Below are positions 47,971 to 59,907 of a DNA stretch of 64,000 nt, piece after piece; position 1 is the first letter of the stretch; each line of letters opens with the position of its first letter. Below the pieces are notes generated by a model. The model had not been told where the DNA came from, did not search any database, and saw nothing but the letters and a program-made list of their open reading frames with translations. The stretch is taken from NCBI GenBank assembly GCA_026686845.1, contig JAIVEN010000011.1:29560501-29624500 (forward strand), read 5' to 3'. This stretch comes from Adenanthera pavonina. Its lineage: Eukaryota; Streptophyta; Magnoliopsida; Fabales; Fabaceae. Made by a program: the position numbers and the translations under genes.

Positions 47971-50005
47971 GTCAAATTAAATTAATTACTTTTAAATTCT
48001 TAAATTTTATCATTGGAAAAGTCACCTAAATTGGAATATGCCCAAAAGCTGTCACCCGCATATCAAATATCATTAAAATAAGATTAAGCGCAAAAAATAA
48101 AATCAATTAAACATCAAGGTATCTCATGGTAATTAGGCAACTTTTGGATATATTTTTAGAAATATTTTATTTCCAGGGTTAGTGTAATTTCCCCTAATTT
48201 AACTAAAATATTTTTGTAGCATTGGTTATCCGAAAAAGCTGTCACCCGCAGATAATACTTAAGGCTCAATATGGACTCCTACACAACTGCCTCTACACAT
48301 ATGGACTTGTACACAATAACCTCTACTCCCTACTGAACCACTGATTTTAAAAAAATTCCATAATAAAAACATATCAAACTTGTTGCTCAGACATCCAACA
48401 TTGCAGTTGACAAAGCTTCACACCTCAAGCCAAAATTATTTCAAAATTAAAACCCAGTGACTCTTCCCACTGCAACAGTTTTTCCTGGAATGAAAGGTAA
48501 ACCTTGTTATTTCATAATATATTCAAAATCAGGAAAATATTTCCAAGTGAAGGAAAATATCATATTTTTTACCTTCTGTGCAGAGAGAGTAAACCTACCG
48601 AGTTGAGGAAAAACAGCAAAGTTCTCTACACATATTATTTTATTAACCTGCAAAGAACACTTACATGGGATCAAACTAAGGTAACATCTAAAAACTAGAC
48701 TAACATCAGCAATGAATTCCACCCAATATGAAACACAAGAATCATCATGCAAAAGCAGTAGGAAGTAAAATCTTTACATGGCACCTCCAATATGGTGGCT
48801 CTGGAAAATGGTTTCCCTGTATATCAACATGGAACAACTTATCAAATGAATAAAAGATCTAAATTCACAAGTCAAAAAAATGCACCTGAATTCGGTAATC
48901 AACAATAGCACCATTCTTCACAAGGAAAACTTTCCCTCCCATATGTTCCCGTCTTTGGATCAATATCATCTTGCTGTAGGAGCTCAACAATTTCACATTC
49001 TTCAACTACAGAGTGGATGTGCAAAACAGCCTTGTACCCAGCAGGAAAAATACCCTAGAGTTTGTAATGTAGCAGAGGTCAATTTTCTTGAAGAGCATAT
49101 AGAAACGAGATATATATAAGAACTGCCTAGCATATGCATATTGCCACTGCACAAATCCAAAAACTAACACCCAGACCAAAGAAAATATGTACATTGACTG
49201 GCAATTCAAGGATCTGTAGCTGAGCGACAAACTCAGTAACAGCTGGTATTGGAGCTTCTGCAAAATGAACAAGAAATACAGAAATCACATGAAAACATGA
49301 ACCACAAATGGGTAACCAAGTCTGGAGAAAGAAGCGAAAGGAAAGTATTGGAACCCATATTTAACTAAGCTCATTCATGGAGATTTGAAATCCAACTGAC
49401 ACAAACTGAATTTATTTATTTGCTTGGAACTAAAGGTGGAAGCAAAATAATGGCGCATCAGATGATCTGCTGAAAATTAGCTAAACCAGTTTGTGAACAT
49501 CCCATAGTTCAGCTGTGTCCATGGTTATAAAAATGAATATATTTTATCTGTTTTAGATTATTCCGATTTAGTCAGATTATTTCATGTGATATTATTTTGT
49601 TAATTAGACTCCTATTACCACAGATTTTGAAAATGAGTGAATCTTGGGATATCAAAGTATGTTTACCTAATCTTCCTATCAAATTAAATAAGAGAAGTTC
49701 CAGATGAGAAAGTGAACTCACTGAGCTGTTCACCGATGGCTATAGCTTCTAACTCTCATGGCATGCCACTCATTTATTAATTTTGTTCATATCAGATGCA
49801 GAAATAAAAAATGAACCATAAGAAAGACCGCCAATTGTCTAATATTTGCACAACTAAAATTGCTTGTGATCACAAATTCTAGATTATTCAACTACTGCAA
49901 TACAATAGTGAACAGAACAAACCAAAGCAGATGGAAGAAGAACCAACACCAGATAGAACGAATGAAGGTAACAGGAAAAAAATTGACAGGTAAAAAAATA
50001 CTTAC

Positions 50006-50293
50006 CAACACTAGACAGAACAAACCCGCAAAATATGTCATCTTCTTTAACACCAGATATTCTAATCCATGAATTATGACCAGGCCCAGCACATTTGACC
50101 CCATCTTCATCAATGGATAGGTCAATAACTTTTACTTGATCCTGCAAATTTTTGCGCACTGTCAATCCATCTCAAGTTCATCACCAACCTTATTTGGCAT
50201 CAGGAACAAGGAATCCCCCTCATAAACACTACCAGATTCCACTTTCCCCATAACAACAACTCCCATGTGTTCAAATTTGTCGAGTATAGGCAT
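50006..50293 (-). pseudogene. eRF3 domain 2 beta-barrel exons
   Basis: Two exons, 50189-50293 (35 codons, phase 0) and 50006-50141 (45 codons plus 1 nt), join as MPNK/DQVKV. They encode the EF-Tu domain-2-like barrel (MGKVESGSVYEGDSL, then AGPGHNSWIRISGV and FVLSSV). These exons are themselves intact, with good GT/AG borders, apart from substitutions (GHNSW where the family has GENLR). Confidence 0.8.
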
Positions 50294-50339
50294 CTTACAC
50301 AAATCAGACGTTCAACGTTAACAAAAATTGAAAAAGAAC

Positions 50340-50590
50340 TACATATTTTCAACAAAACCCTTGAGTGACCAACAAAAACAAAGCGTTAACAGCTCATGCA
50401 GGAACACAGAGGCATTAAATACTAGCATTTGGATATTCTAAAATTACTTAAAAAAGAAATTGATAGTCTAAAAATTAAAAAGAACAACAAATTTTCAACA
50501 TAATCCTTGAGCGACCAACAAAAACATAGCGTTAACAGCTCATGCAGGAACATAGAGGTGATAAATACTAGCATTTGGATTCAAAAATCA
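50340..50590. repeat. Intronic tandem duplication, period about 146 bp
   Basis: GCGTTAACAGCTCATGCAGGAACA.AGAGG, TACTAGCATTTGGAT and GACCAACAAAAACA words occur twice, at about 50370-50440 and 50510-50582. A second pair (CCAAAAGGCC.TGATAGTGAGATTT) lies at about 50680 and 50738. Both are in the eRF3 relic, left of the copia insertion. Confidence 0.7.
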
Positions 50591-50750
50591 GTGCCTACTG
50601 CTTTCCAAGAAAATTAACTGGTAGAGTAACAAGCCTATAAACTTAAAACGGCACAGGGATACCCATAAGAAAATTTCATTAGATCCAAAAGGCCGTGATA
50701 GTGAGATTTACAGTATTTAAAGTTAAAATTTCATAAGATCCAAAAGGCCA

Positions 50751-51430
50751 TGATAGTGAGATTTCTTTCTTTTCATTAGGCCCATAAATATGTTTCTTCC
50801 TCTATTAATATTTTCTGTTATTATTTTCTATTATTTTCAGTAGCCTGTTATCTGTTTGGATTATAATCTGTTGACCAGATTTGATATAGGCAGCAGAACC
50901 AAACAGATTTGATATAGGCAGATTTTCAGGCCAGGTTCAATCACTAAATACCTCTTAATGCTATCATTCAATAATCAATAAGAAAAGTTGCTACTTTCAA
51001 TATGGTATCAGAGCCATAAACATGGACTACAGAGGGTGACTTCTCGGGATTGCAGGAGCAATCATGCCAGGCACAGAAAATCCTCCATCTGTGCCAACGC
51101 CTAGGGGGGCTCCACAAAACCAGTCCAACGCTGCCCAAGATGTAGTCTCCACCGCACCATCAGTAATGGAACAAACAGTAGGTGCTATGGCTTCAGAATT
51201 ATTCCCACAGATGATGATTGCACAAAAGCTTAATGGTAGCAACTACCTTCAATGGTCACAAAGCATGCTGATGTATATTAGAGGTTGAGGAAAGGAGAAA
51301 TATCTCATAGGAGAGGCAAAGCAACCCCCCCTGATGATCTTAATTTCGAAACCTGGTATGCTGAGAATAACATAGTCATGATATGGCTATGTAATTCTAT
51401 AATGCTTGATATCAGCTTGCCTCTTAATTC
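50751..51430 (+). mobile_element. Copia fragment A: LTR end, PBS and gag start (plus)
   Basis: A tRNA-Met-type primer-binding site TGGTATCAGAGCC at 51003-51015 follows LTR-like sequence ending TTTCA (left limit about 50751, uncertain). The frame from 51064 has MIAQKLNGSNYLQWSQSMLM, the N-terminal Gag word of plant copia, then (shifted) FETWYAENNIVMIWLCNSI. It stops at about 51430, where an oppositely oriented copia begins. Confidence 0.75.
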
Positions 51431-51442
51431 TTCAAATTTAGC

Positions 51443-51883
51443 CTATAGAAGCACTTTAGTCATCAAGTCTACTACTTGTGAATTAGAAGAGATGTAGGAC
51501 AAGTCTATAATCTTCGAATCAATCTTTTCCTTGATGAAATACCTATCTATCTCCACATGCTTTGTCCTATCATGGTGAATAGGATTCTTAGCAATGTCAA
51601 TTGCTGCCATGTTATCACACCAAGCCTTCATAGCCAATGCTGTATTCATCTTCAACTCACTCAAGAGTCTATGTAACCACATGCCTTCATAGATTCCCTG
51701 AGCTAAGGCTTTATACTCCTCCTCCCCATTGCTTTTTGCTACTACTGATTGTTTCTTGATCCTCCAAGTAACCAAATTCCCCCATACAAAAGTACAATAC
51801 CCAATTGTAGATCTTCTATCAGTAGCGGATCTTGCCCAATCTGCTTCTGTGAATTTCCATATTCCTTGAGCTATTCTTCTCAA
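51443..51883 (-). pseudogene. Copia RNase H domain of fragment B
   Basis: An open frame of 146 codons with FTEADWARSATDRRSTIGYC, YCTFVWGNLVTW, KAWCDNMAAIDIAKNP and HHDRTKHVEIDRYFIKEKID, ending DLMTKVLL. It is the best kept part of fragment B, but the usual LSSxEAEY is changed to KSNGEEEY. Confidence 0.75.
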
Positions 51884-53863
51884 AGAATATTCCCTGTCCA
51901 GGTGTCATCTTCAGATACCTCATAATTTTAAAACAACATCAAGAAGCTGTTCTTGAGGCTTGCTCATGAATAGATTCACCACACTTACAGCAAAGCTAAT
52001 ATCAGGCCTAGTGTGGAATAAGTAAATCAATTTTCCCACAAGTCTTTGATATCTTCCCAAGTTAGACCATTGGCCTTGTTCAGGAATGATACTGACTGTA
52101 TCACCAGTAGAATCAGGATCTTATGCTGTCTCCATATTTCTCCTGCTATAAACATGCATTTGTTTCTCGGCTGGCTGCTGTACCATCCTAGTATCAGCCA
52201 TAGAATAGTCTTGAGATTTTTCTGGGGAATTTTCAGGATGAACAGAATTTTATGGTTTAATTTCTGGGTGGAATCAGAATTTTCTGGCAAGTGAACAGGT
52301 GCAGAAAAATTTTCTGGTGATGAGGAAAATTTTTCTGATGAACTTAGAGCAGCTATATTGCAAGTGGTTTCAGAAGAATTAGTGAGCATTTAAGACCCAT
52401 CAAAATCAGAAATTAGCCGTTTATCACCCCTATGCTCCCCCTAAATGGGTAATTTGTAATAGGGTTGATTTTAAAAAAAAGTTACATTCATAGTGATGTA
52501 CATTTTCCAGGAAATGGAAGAATAGCATTTATACCTTTTTTGGGTAGGTGAATATCCCTAGAAAATGCATTTGATTGACCTAGGATCAAGTTTTCCTCCT
52601 GCATCATTATGAACATAGGCTGTACACCCAAATATTATTGGAGGCATTGAAGAAGCAAGATGGGAATTTGGGTATATCTCTTGAAGTTTCCGAACAGGAG
52701 CCTAGAAATCAAGGACTTTAGATGGTAATCTGTTTCTAAGAAAGGCTTCAGTGAGAACAGCTTCACCCCAAAAAATATTTTGAACATAATTTGTCATAAT
52801 GATAGCTCTCGTAGCTTCAAGAAGATATCTATTTTTCCTCTTAGCCACCCCATTTTGTTAAGTTTTGTTGACACATGAGGTTTTATGATGGATCCCATTT
52901 TCCCAAAAAAATTTCTGAAAAGACGCACTAATATCTCCCATTATCACTCCTCAAAACTTGGATGGTAGTTTGGAATTGATTTAGGATATGAGCATGGGAA
53001 TTCTAAAAAATTTGACAAACTTCGGATTTTTCTTTCGTTAAGAAAACCTAGGTCAATCTAGTATGATCATCTAAGAATGTAATAAACCATTTAGCTTTAT
53101 TTTGAGTTGAAACTCTAGATGGACCCAAAATGTCATATGTATAAGGGCAAAAGGGCAAGTTGGTTTATAAGAATGAGAAGATTAAGGCTTTTTGAAATGC
53201 TTGGCAAGTTGACAAAATTCACATTGGAAAGAAGAAATATCTTTAATCAAAATTTGTGGAAACAAAGTTTGGAAATAGCTAATATTAGGGTGGCCTAACC
53301 TAGAGTGCCACCGAAGTACATCATCATTATTCATAGCGGCAAAGCCTTCATTCTCTCCCTTCTTCGATCAGAATGTTCAAAGTAATACAATCCATCCCAC
53401 TCCTTAGCATTGTCAATCGTCTTCCTTGAGACCCAATCCTGCAAAAGACACCAATTTCCATCAGGGAAATGGACTCTACAAACTTTATTCTTGTGCAATT
53501 TATAAGCAAACAGAAAATTGCAACAACTTTCAGGCACATAATAAACATTTCTCACTTCTAATTTTCAACAAATAACAATGGTCCTCATTCCATTAAGCTT
53601 AACAAAGGTTCCATCAGCAATCTTTGTTCTCAAATCTTCTTAACATGGTTGAACATCTTTAAACAAACCTTTGTTATCAGTCATATGGTCACTTGCTTCA
53701 GAATCAACAATCCAAGTATCTTTACGATGAACACTACATTTAGAGCAGAGACAGAGTTACCTGCTTGTGCAATATTGGCAGTGGGAGTAGAATTTCCTAG
53801 GTAAAGCCTGATTTTCAAAGCTGTCCAAAATGCTTCTCAAGCATTGCATAACTTCATGGCTTA

Positions 53864-54277
53864 TCAGCTTAGTTTCACCTTCAGCTCTTCACCAGCAGCC
53901 ACATAGTTTCTTCCTTCGGTCCTTGACTTTTGCTTGAAATTTGGAGGCTTACCATGAAGCTTCCAACAAATATCCTTTGTGTGACCATTTTTCTGACAAT
54001 GATCACACTTCAGGTGTTTCTTTCCCTTCTGTTCAGCAGGCTGGACACTCTTAGCAGCAAGCACTGAGGCTTCTACAATGATGACAGGACTCGAACATGA
54101 ACTTGAGACATGTTTCTTCCATCTTTCCTCAAACTTCAGAGTATTAAAAGCATGTTGCAGTGATGGTAGAGGTACAACTCCCATGATTCTCCCCTTGACC
54201 TCTTCAAACTCATCTTTAAGGCCAAGAAGGAATTCATACGTTCTTTCTTTTTCCACCTTCCTCATTGCATAGTTCAA
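53864..54277 (-). pseudogene. Copia Gag segment of fragment B with CCHC zinc knuckle
   Basis: 137 codons open: YEFLLGLKDEFEEVKGRIMG (the UBN2 Gag core end) and CDHCQKNGHTKDICWKLHGK (Cx2Cx4Hx4C). Upstream Gag continues to about 54665 in broken frames (LVKSMDSEIGEGYL, FHVKKKLKDLTKNY). Confidence 0.75.
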
Positions 54278-54690
54278 GTCTGCCTGGCATGACCAGTAAT
54301 CAATTTCATATAAATCAACCTGTTGCCATTACTTCTTGAGTTCATTGTAATATTGGATCACATTCATATAGTTCTTAGTTAGATCCTTCAATTTCTTCTT
54401 TACATGAAAGAGAGCCTCAATATTCTCCATATCAGAATATGTTGCTCTTACTATATCCCATATCTCCTTGGCCTATGTGGCCAAGAGATAGCCTTCACCA
54501 ATCTCTGAATCCATCGATTTAACAAGCCAGGTCAAGACCTTGTTATTATTTGCCACCCAAGCCTCAAAACATCGGTCATCTTCAGACGCTTAAACAGCTT
54601 CATCAGTGAGGAATTTCGCCTTTCCTCTTCCCTTCACAAACATCATCATATACTGCAACCACTGGAGGACCATGAAGATTCTCATACAGA

Positions 54691-55197
54691 CCAAACCCAA
54701 TTTAAATTTAAATTTTTATATATTCTTTTAGTTATTTAATGAGCTATTTAATTATTTAATATTAATTATTTGATCAACTTATATGAAATAATCCAGTCCA
54801 GAACAATAGCGCTGCCAAAATAGAATGTCTAGACAAAACAAAGTAAAGCCAGAAGCTAAACAACATAAAGTACCATCCACATCAAACAAAAAATAAAATA
54901 ACATTTAAACTATGTACTTACTATAAAATAACATTGTGAAATCGAAAATCATCATCACTCTAAAAGACCAGAAGGTTAATGATAATGTCCCGTGGCTGCA
55001 TTTTAGTTAAAGACAATGGTGCCGAAAAATATAGAGCACTCTGCTAGGTGGATACTATCTCATTACAAATTTTATGAAGGTGACAACTTAAACATCCCAA
55101 AAGTGATATCTTGAAATTGCAGAAAATATATTACATTCAAAGCCAAACAAATTAAACCGTAGGCTTTTCAATCAAGAGACACAGTAAATGAGCTCAC
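54691..55197. other. Intron-like remainder of the eRF3 relic
   Basis: AT-rich, no coding exon. I looked here, and in 50294-50750, for the missing G-domain exons of the eRF3 relic and found none. Confidence 0.55.
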
Positions 55198-56931
55198 CAA
55201 CTTTCTCTACCTTTCTCCCTAGCTTCTTTTTCATATTTTTGGATAGTACATTCATCAACCTCACTACGAAGGAAAAGTATCTGGCCTCTGGTTGTACATT
55301 TACCAGCACCTGGAACAAGAAGTCCAAGAAGCTATTACTGGTTTAATATAAAAACCTGAGGATTAAAAATACTGAATATTGATAATTACAAAAGACAGAT
55401 AAACAGAAGAAAAACTTCCACAGTGAGCCAAAATTTTATTTCTTAGCTCAATCAACAGTGGTAAGTAGGTAGGAAACATTCCACCCAAGGGACATTCTTT
55501 TATTCTCTTCATCTTTTAAACAAGCAAGACTTTCTTAGAAAGCAACAAGCAGAAGCATTTTGTGAAATCGCTCCACTAGTCCAAGAGCAACATCCAAAAT
55601 TAATGCGCCATCAAGCAATGCTGAAATCAATGAGCAACAGATATAAACAAAAAAAATGAGCTAAACTTTCATTTTTGAACCTAACACTCACCTACACCTT
55701 GAAAATTTGTATACATCCTCTCCAGACAAACAACCACGGTAAGTACTACACAATGAGAAGTGAAGGCATAAGAATATCAGAGGAGGCAGAATACGCACCG
55801 ATGAATCATACACTTCTTCCAATCCCTACATGCAGGAGCAGGAATCATTGTTCTTCATCACTAACCCAACAACTCAACTTGTTCCAATCCAGCCCTCCAG
55901 GCAGGAGGAGAAATAATTGTTCATTATCATTAACCTACCAACTCTCCTCGCTTACATGCTCTGATGTATAGACTAAACTAAGTCAAAGTTGTACAAAAAG
56001 CTGGAGAGCAGATATATGGTGAAATTATGCACATCTATTTAGGGTCCACTAGACCTATCTCAGATTCGCTTATTTATTAGAATTTTGGACTTGTTATTAT
56101 GTATCAGTTCAACTCAGTCAAGCTTTACTTGTTTTATTAGATTTAAAACAGTCAATAACCTGACCAATAAATAATGAACAATAAGGCATGCCTGCCTATA
56201 CTATTCCCGTCCCCATCTTATTCTTCTAATACTATTCAAAATGTTACAAAATCACACTAAATTTTCTCTTCATGCTTTCTTAAAACCTTAACCAATATTG
56301 AACCTGATAGCATGCCACGTCCTCTTCTTTTATTCAAGAAAGAAGAAGCGTGATAGATCCACAGGGTGAAAGAAATGGTGATCAAGCAGCCAAAAGGGTG
56401 GTTTCTGGGGAAGTTATTGAAGGAAAACAGTAATCTATTGTATGTGTCATAATTATATGTGCTGTATGTCTTATGTGTCGTTACTGTATGTGTTGCAATA
56501 TTTTAGACAGTTATGCTAGCAATTAGTAGTGTCTTATGTGGCTAGAGATAGATTGTGTTCTGTGTCAATTGTTAGTTTCTACATGATGTCCTAGAACACA
56601 CACGACAGGAACATATGGCAGTTCATTCAGCCAACTAGAAGGGCATCAAAGCTATTTGAAACACAAACATAAGAACTATTGATAACTCATATAATGATTA
56701 AAGAACCTTGCAATCCACTTACCAACATGACCGATAAACACAGCATTCAAGTGCCTTTTCTGATCTATCTTCAGCTTATCCTCTTCATCTTCACTGAAGG
56801 AAGTTCCTTATCTTTCACTACATTAAAAGTCAACAGTGTAAGAAAAGGGCAATTCCTAATTTTATTGACAATAAGCTGTCTAATTTTGAAACAGCAATTC
56901 AAAATGCAAGATATGTAAGAAAATCACATAC

Positions 56932-57015
56932 TTGAAGTGAAATATTCCAATTACGTTTTAGCTCAGCCTGTACAGGCTGTACCCGAACTCCCTGCTTTGG
57001 ATCTAAAACCACCAT
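56932..57015 (-). other. Candidate 5' exon of the eRF3 relic (uncertain)
   Basis: A minus-strand ATG at 57015 opens 28 codons (VVLDPKQGVRVQPVQAELK) to a GTATGT donor after 56932. It lies just upstream of the P-loop exon, but its phase does not match the acceptor before SEDEEDKLK and I cannot match it to eRF3 N-termini, which vary. It could be chance. Confidence 0.25.
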
Positions 57016-59907
57016 CGTGAATATATATATATGATGCTCTTCATCTTTAGTTTATACAACTAGGTAAAAAAAAGGTAGAAACAGAGGGCAGCATGGATCC
57101 AGGAAAACACTCAACAAAGAAGGAAGAACTATTACAGTTTCTAGGTCTGCATACTCAGGGAAGCAACAGATAATTTATTACCAAAAGATGCAAATATACA
57201 ACCCACAGCAAATTTAGAATTGAGGATGGAAGTAGAAACATGAAAGTATACAATCAGTTACAATTACAAACCTTGCAACAAAGCCCAGAATGAGAAGCAA
57301 TTGCTCCAATGCCGAGCCAGCAAGCATAGACTATATTACTTGATAGAAAACAGATGTAACCCATAGCGACAGCCTTGGACTGCCAGCTATCGAGGTAGTT
57401 CAATTAGTCATTCAAAACCTGGTGAGCTGAATTAAGCAAAACGTAAACCACTGAACACAAGGACTGTAATCTGACTAGTGCCCCAAAGAAAACTAAGAAA
57501 GAGAAAAACGCCTACATATTTTCTTGATCTCAATGTTCTTCTTTTAGATCCCCAATAAAAGTTGGTGACAAGTGACAACCTTCCTTGAATCTGTGACATT
57601 AACCAATCTCTATAGTCTCAAGTGGCCAGAAAGCCATTTAAATACAACCATAAGGAACAGTGTGATCATACATACATTTCTAAGTCAAAACAAGGTTAAC
57701 ATTGTCATTAAAATAGATGAGGTTTTACGACTGACATGGTTAGGCAAGGGAACTAAAGGTGCTCTAAGTAAGCAAGATATTGTATAAAGCATTCATGCAT
57801 TTAGGAAGCAGAAGCAGGAAGATCTAAAGATGTCAAAAGAAAAGGATGGAAAGGAAAGAAATACTGAAAAAATCTTTTGAGAATAAATCAAGCTACTTTT
57901 TTTTTTCAAGCAAGATATTGTATAAAGCATTGATGCATTTAAGAGGTACAGACGAATTTTTTATTCTTTATCTCTTTCTGTAACAGCTTAATAGTAAAAG
58001 GTCTTTTTGCAAGTAATGCTTCCCCTTCTCTTTCTTTCCCTGTTTCTTTATCTCTTTATGTAACAGCTTAATAGCAATAAGTAGTTTCCAGCAGAAGAAG
58101 CTAACAAAATTGAAGAGCAAAATCACACATGATACCCATCATCAGATAACTAGGCAAGAGTGTGAGAGATAGATTTCTATCCCATAAGTCGGAGCCAAAT
58201 CTCAGAATACGACTATTCACACACTCAATTAAGCCAGAACTGTATAATACAAACAGAAATGATACGACCACCCCATCAATAAACCCGGCGACGAATCAAG
58301 GCATCAATAAGGAAGTGAACACAGCAGCCATGGAATAAGTAGAGAGAGGCTTTTGTAAAAAGACTTAAAGTTTATTCATCTGAATTGAATTACGGCTAAC
58401 ACACATATCAGCAACCAATTTTGAGAAACCCAACCACGTAGATCCAAATCATATTAATTTCAACAGATGAATGGATTGCATAAGAAGAAAATATCAAGTA
58501 CGTATCGATATTTAACGAAATAGATAAAAAAAAAAAAACGAACCCATGGACAGAAAAGACAAATTATTAAATGGGAATTGCAGTCAGGGATGGGTAAAAT
58601 TAAATTAATTACAAAAACTTTAATTAAAAGAAGTTTTAAAAATTTAAAATATTTAGTAATAAAATTAGGAAAATAAATGGTAATAAATCTTATTTTATGG
58701 TAAATTTATTATTTTCTTTCTAACTATAATTTTTCTAATCATTAATCAACTTTTCAAAATTCACACCCAACTTAGATGTATATAAAATGGCATCTTTTGA
58801 ATGTAATAAGGCACCTACTTAATCATAAAGCTAAGGAATGTAATAAGGCAGCTACTTAAACATAAAGTTAAACATAAAGCTAAGAGATATTCTATAACAC
58901 CTTAGATTGCTAGCTAAGGTAAAATATTATAGAAATCACTAAACAAAAACACTAGATAAAAAACAAAAGAACATATAAGATCTTTCCTAAATTACTATTT
59001 CCTTTTATTAAAATATAAAAAATAAATAACTAAATTATTATAATAAAAAAAAAGTGAAACATCTTAAATATGTCACAAATAAAATTTTTAGAAAAATTAT
59101 AGATAAATACCACATGAGATAAAAGATTACAAAAACATATCTTAAAATTGTGAAATTACAATGAGGTACTAAGGTACCAAATTGTAAATATTATTATCAC
59201 ACAAAAGGACTATGTTGCCCCTCCCTCTTTTCCTCCTCCTTCATGGATTTGCAATTGAGTATTGGATATTTGTAACTAATATTTGTAGATTTGTAATTTC
59301 ATTGCAAAGTGTGTTGATCGACCATCGCAGTAACCCAATGACAGCTGCTATTATCAAAGATGCTACACTGGTCGACCTTCAAAGGCCAACCAACACACAT
59401 TTTTGTAATGGGGAAAAAAATCCACGAATAACAATTACAAATATACAATACTTAGTTGCAAATTTACAAAGATCAGTTGCAAATAGCTAATAAAAATAAA
59501 CTTACATATATTTGCAATTGATATACATAAATTTACAAATTGTTCTACCTAGATTTACAATTGATATAAGTACATTTTCAACTAAAGAAAAAAATAATCT
59601 CAGCGAACCGAAAAAAGGCAGTAACCCAAAAGATAAAGGCCACAAAGGATGAAAAAGACGAAGATGGAGGAAGAAGAAGATGAGGGCAACAAAGAAAGAA
59701 GGAGATGGAGATGAAGACATGGGTTGCGTGGAAAGAAAAAGACAGAAGAAGAAGCTTAGAAGTGCTTGCTTGTGTGGGTCATCGATGAAGGAAGCATAGG
59801 TTGGTTGGGTGAGACATCGACTAATGGGAGAAAATTGATGGATCTAAGCCAAATCTAAGATTGATGAAGATTTTTGAGCTTCGAGATTGATGAAGACTAT
59901 GTGGTGT
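57016..59907. other. No gene recognised; small local repeats
   Basis: A local duplication of GCAAGATATTGTATAAAGCATT (about 57772 and 57910) and TGTAACAGCTTAATAG (about 57980 and 58062) is present. 58600-59200 is very AT-rich. 59230-59560 has TTTGTAACTAATATTTGTAG and inverted ACAAATATACAATACTTAG words, a weak foldback. This stretch may hold the original 5' part and promoter of the eRF3 locus. Confidence 0.4.

Larger units (their letters stand above)
51443..54690 (-). mobile_element. Copia fragment B: gag to RNase H (minus), RT core missing
   Basis: Minus-strand order: Gag (53864-54665; FVKGRGKAKFLTDEA, YEFLLGLKDEFEEVKGRIMG, knuckle CDHCQKNGHTKDIC), protease/pre-integrase (53331-53555; NVYYVPESCCNFL), integrase end (about 52530-52690; HLASSMPPIIFGCTAYVH, KLDPRSIKCIF), then GRYQRLVGKLIYL and RNase H (51443-51883; WGNLVTWRIKKQSVVAKS, DRTKHVEIDRYFI). 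The catalytic core of reverse transcriptase is missing between integrase and RNase H. The Gag N-terminus is also cut at about 54665. Stops occur throughout. Confidence 0.75.
48447..56793 (-). pseudogene. eRF3-like translation release factor GTPase, exon-gapped pseudogene
   Basis: eRF3 (GSPT1/SUP35 type) is the GTPase partner of eRF1 in translation termination. On the minus strand the exons are: 56723-56793 (RHLNAVFIGHV), 55198-55309 (GKCTTRGQILFLRSEVDE, KYEKEAREKGRESW), 50189-50293 (PILDKFEHMGVVVMGKVESG), 50006-50141 (DQVKVIDLS, GPGHNSWIRISGV, IFCGFVLSSV), 49193-49257 (PIPAVTEFVAQLQILEL), 48886-49054 (AGYKAVLHIHSVVEECEIVE), 48573-48647 (FPQLGRFTL) and 48447-48484 (KTVAVGRVTGF, stop). The first six borders keep phase. 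Defects: no exons for switch I/II, DAPGH, NKMD or SA motifs (about 180-200 residues) between 55198 and 50293. The P-loop reads GHVGAGKC instead of GHVDAGKS. Exon 48886-49054 has one extra base, and the next exon is out of phase with the last. Two copia fragments fill the gap. Confidence 0.8.

Noticed and set aside
55675..57787. Plus-strand frames across 55675-55971, 56679-56918 and 57572-57787
   Set aside because: They overlap minus-strand eRF3-like exons or introns and show no family features.
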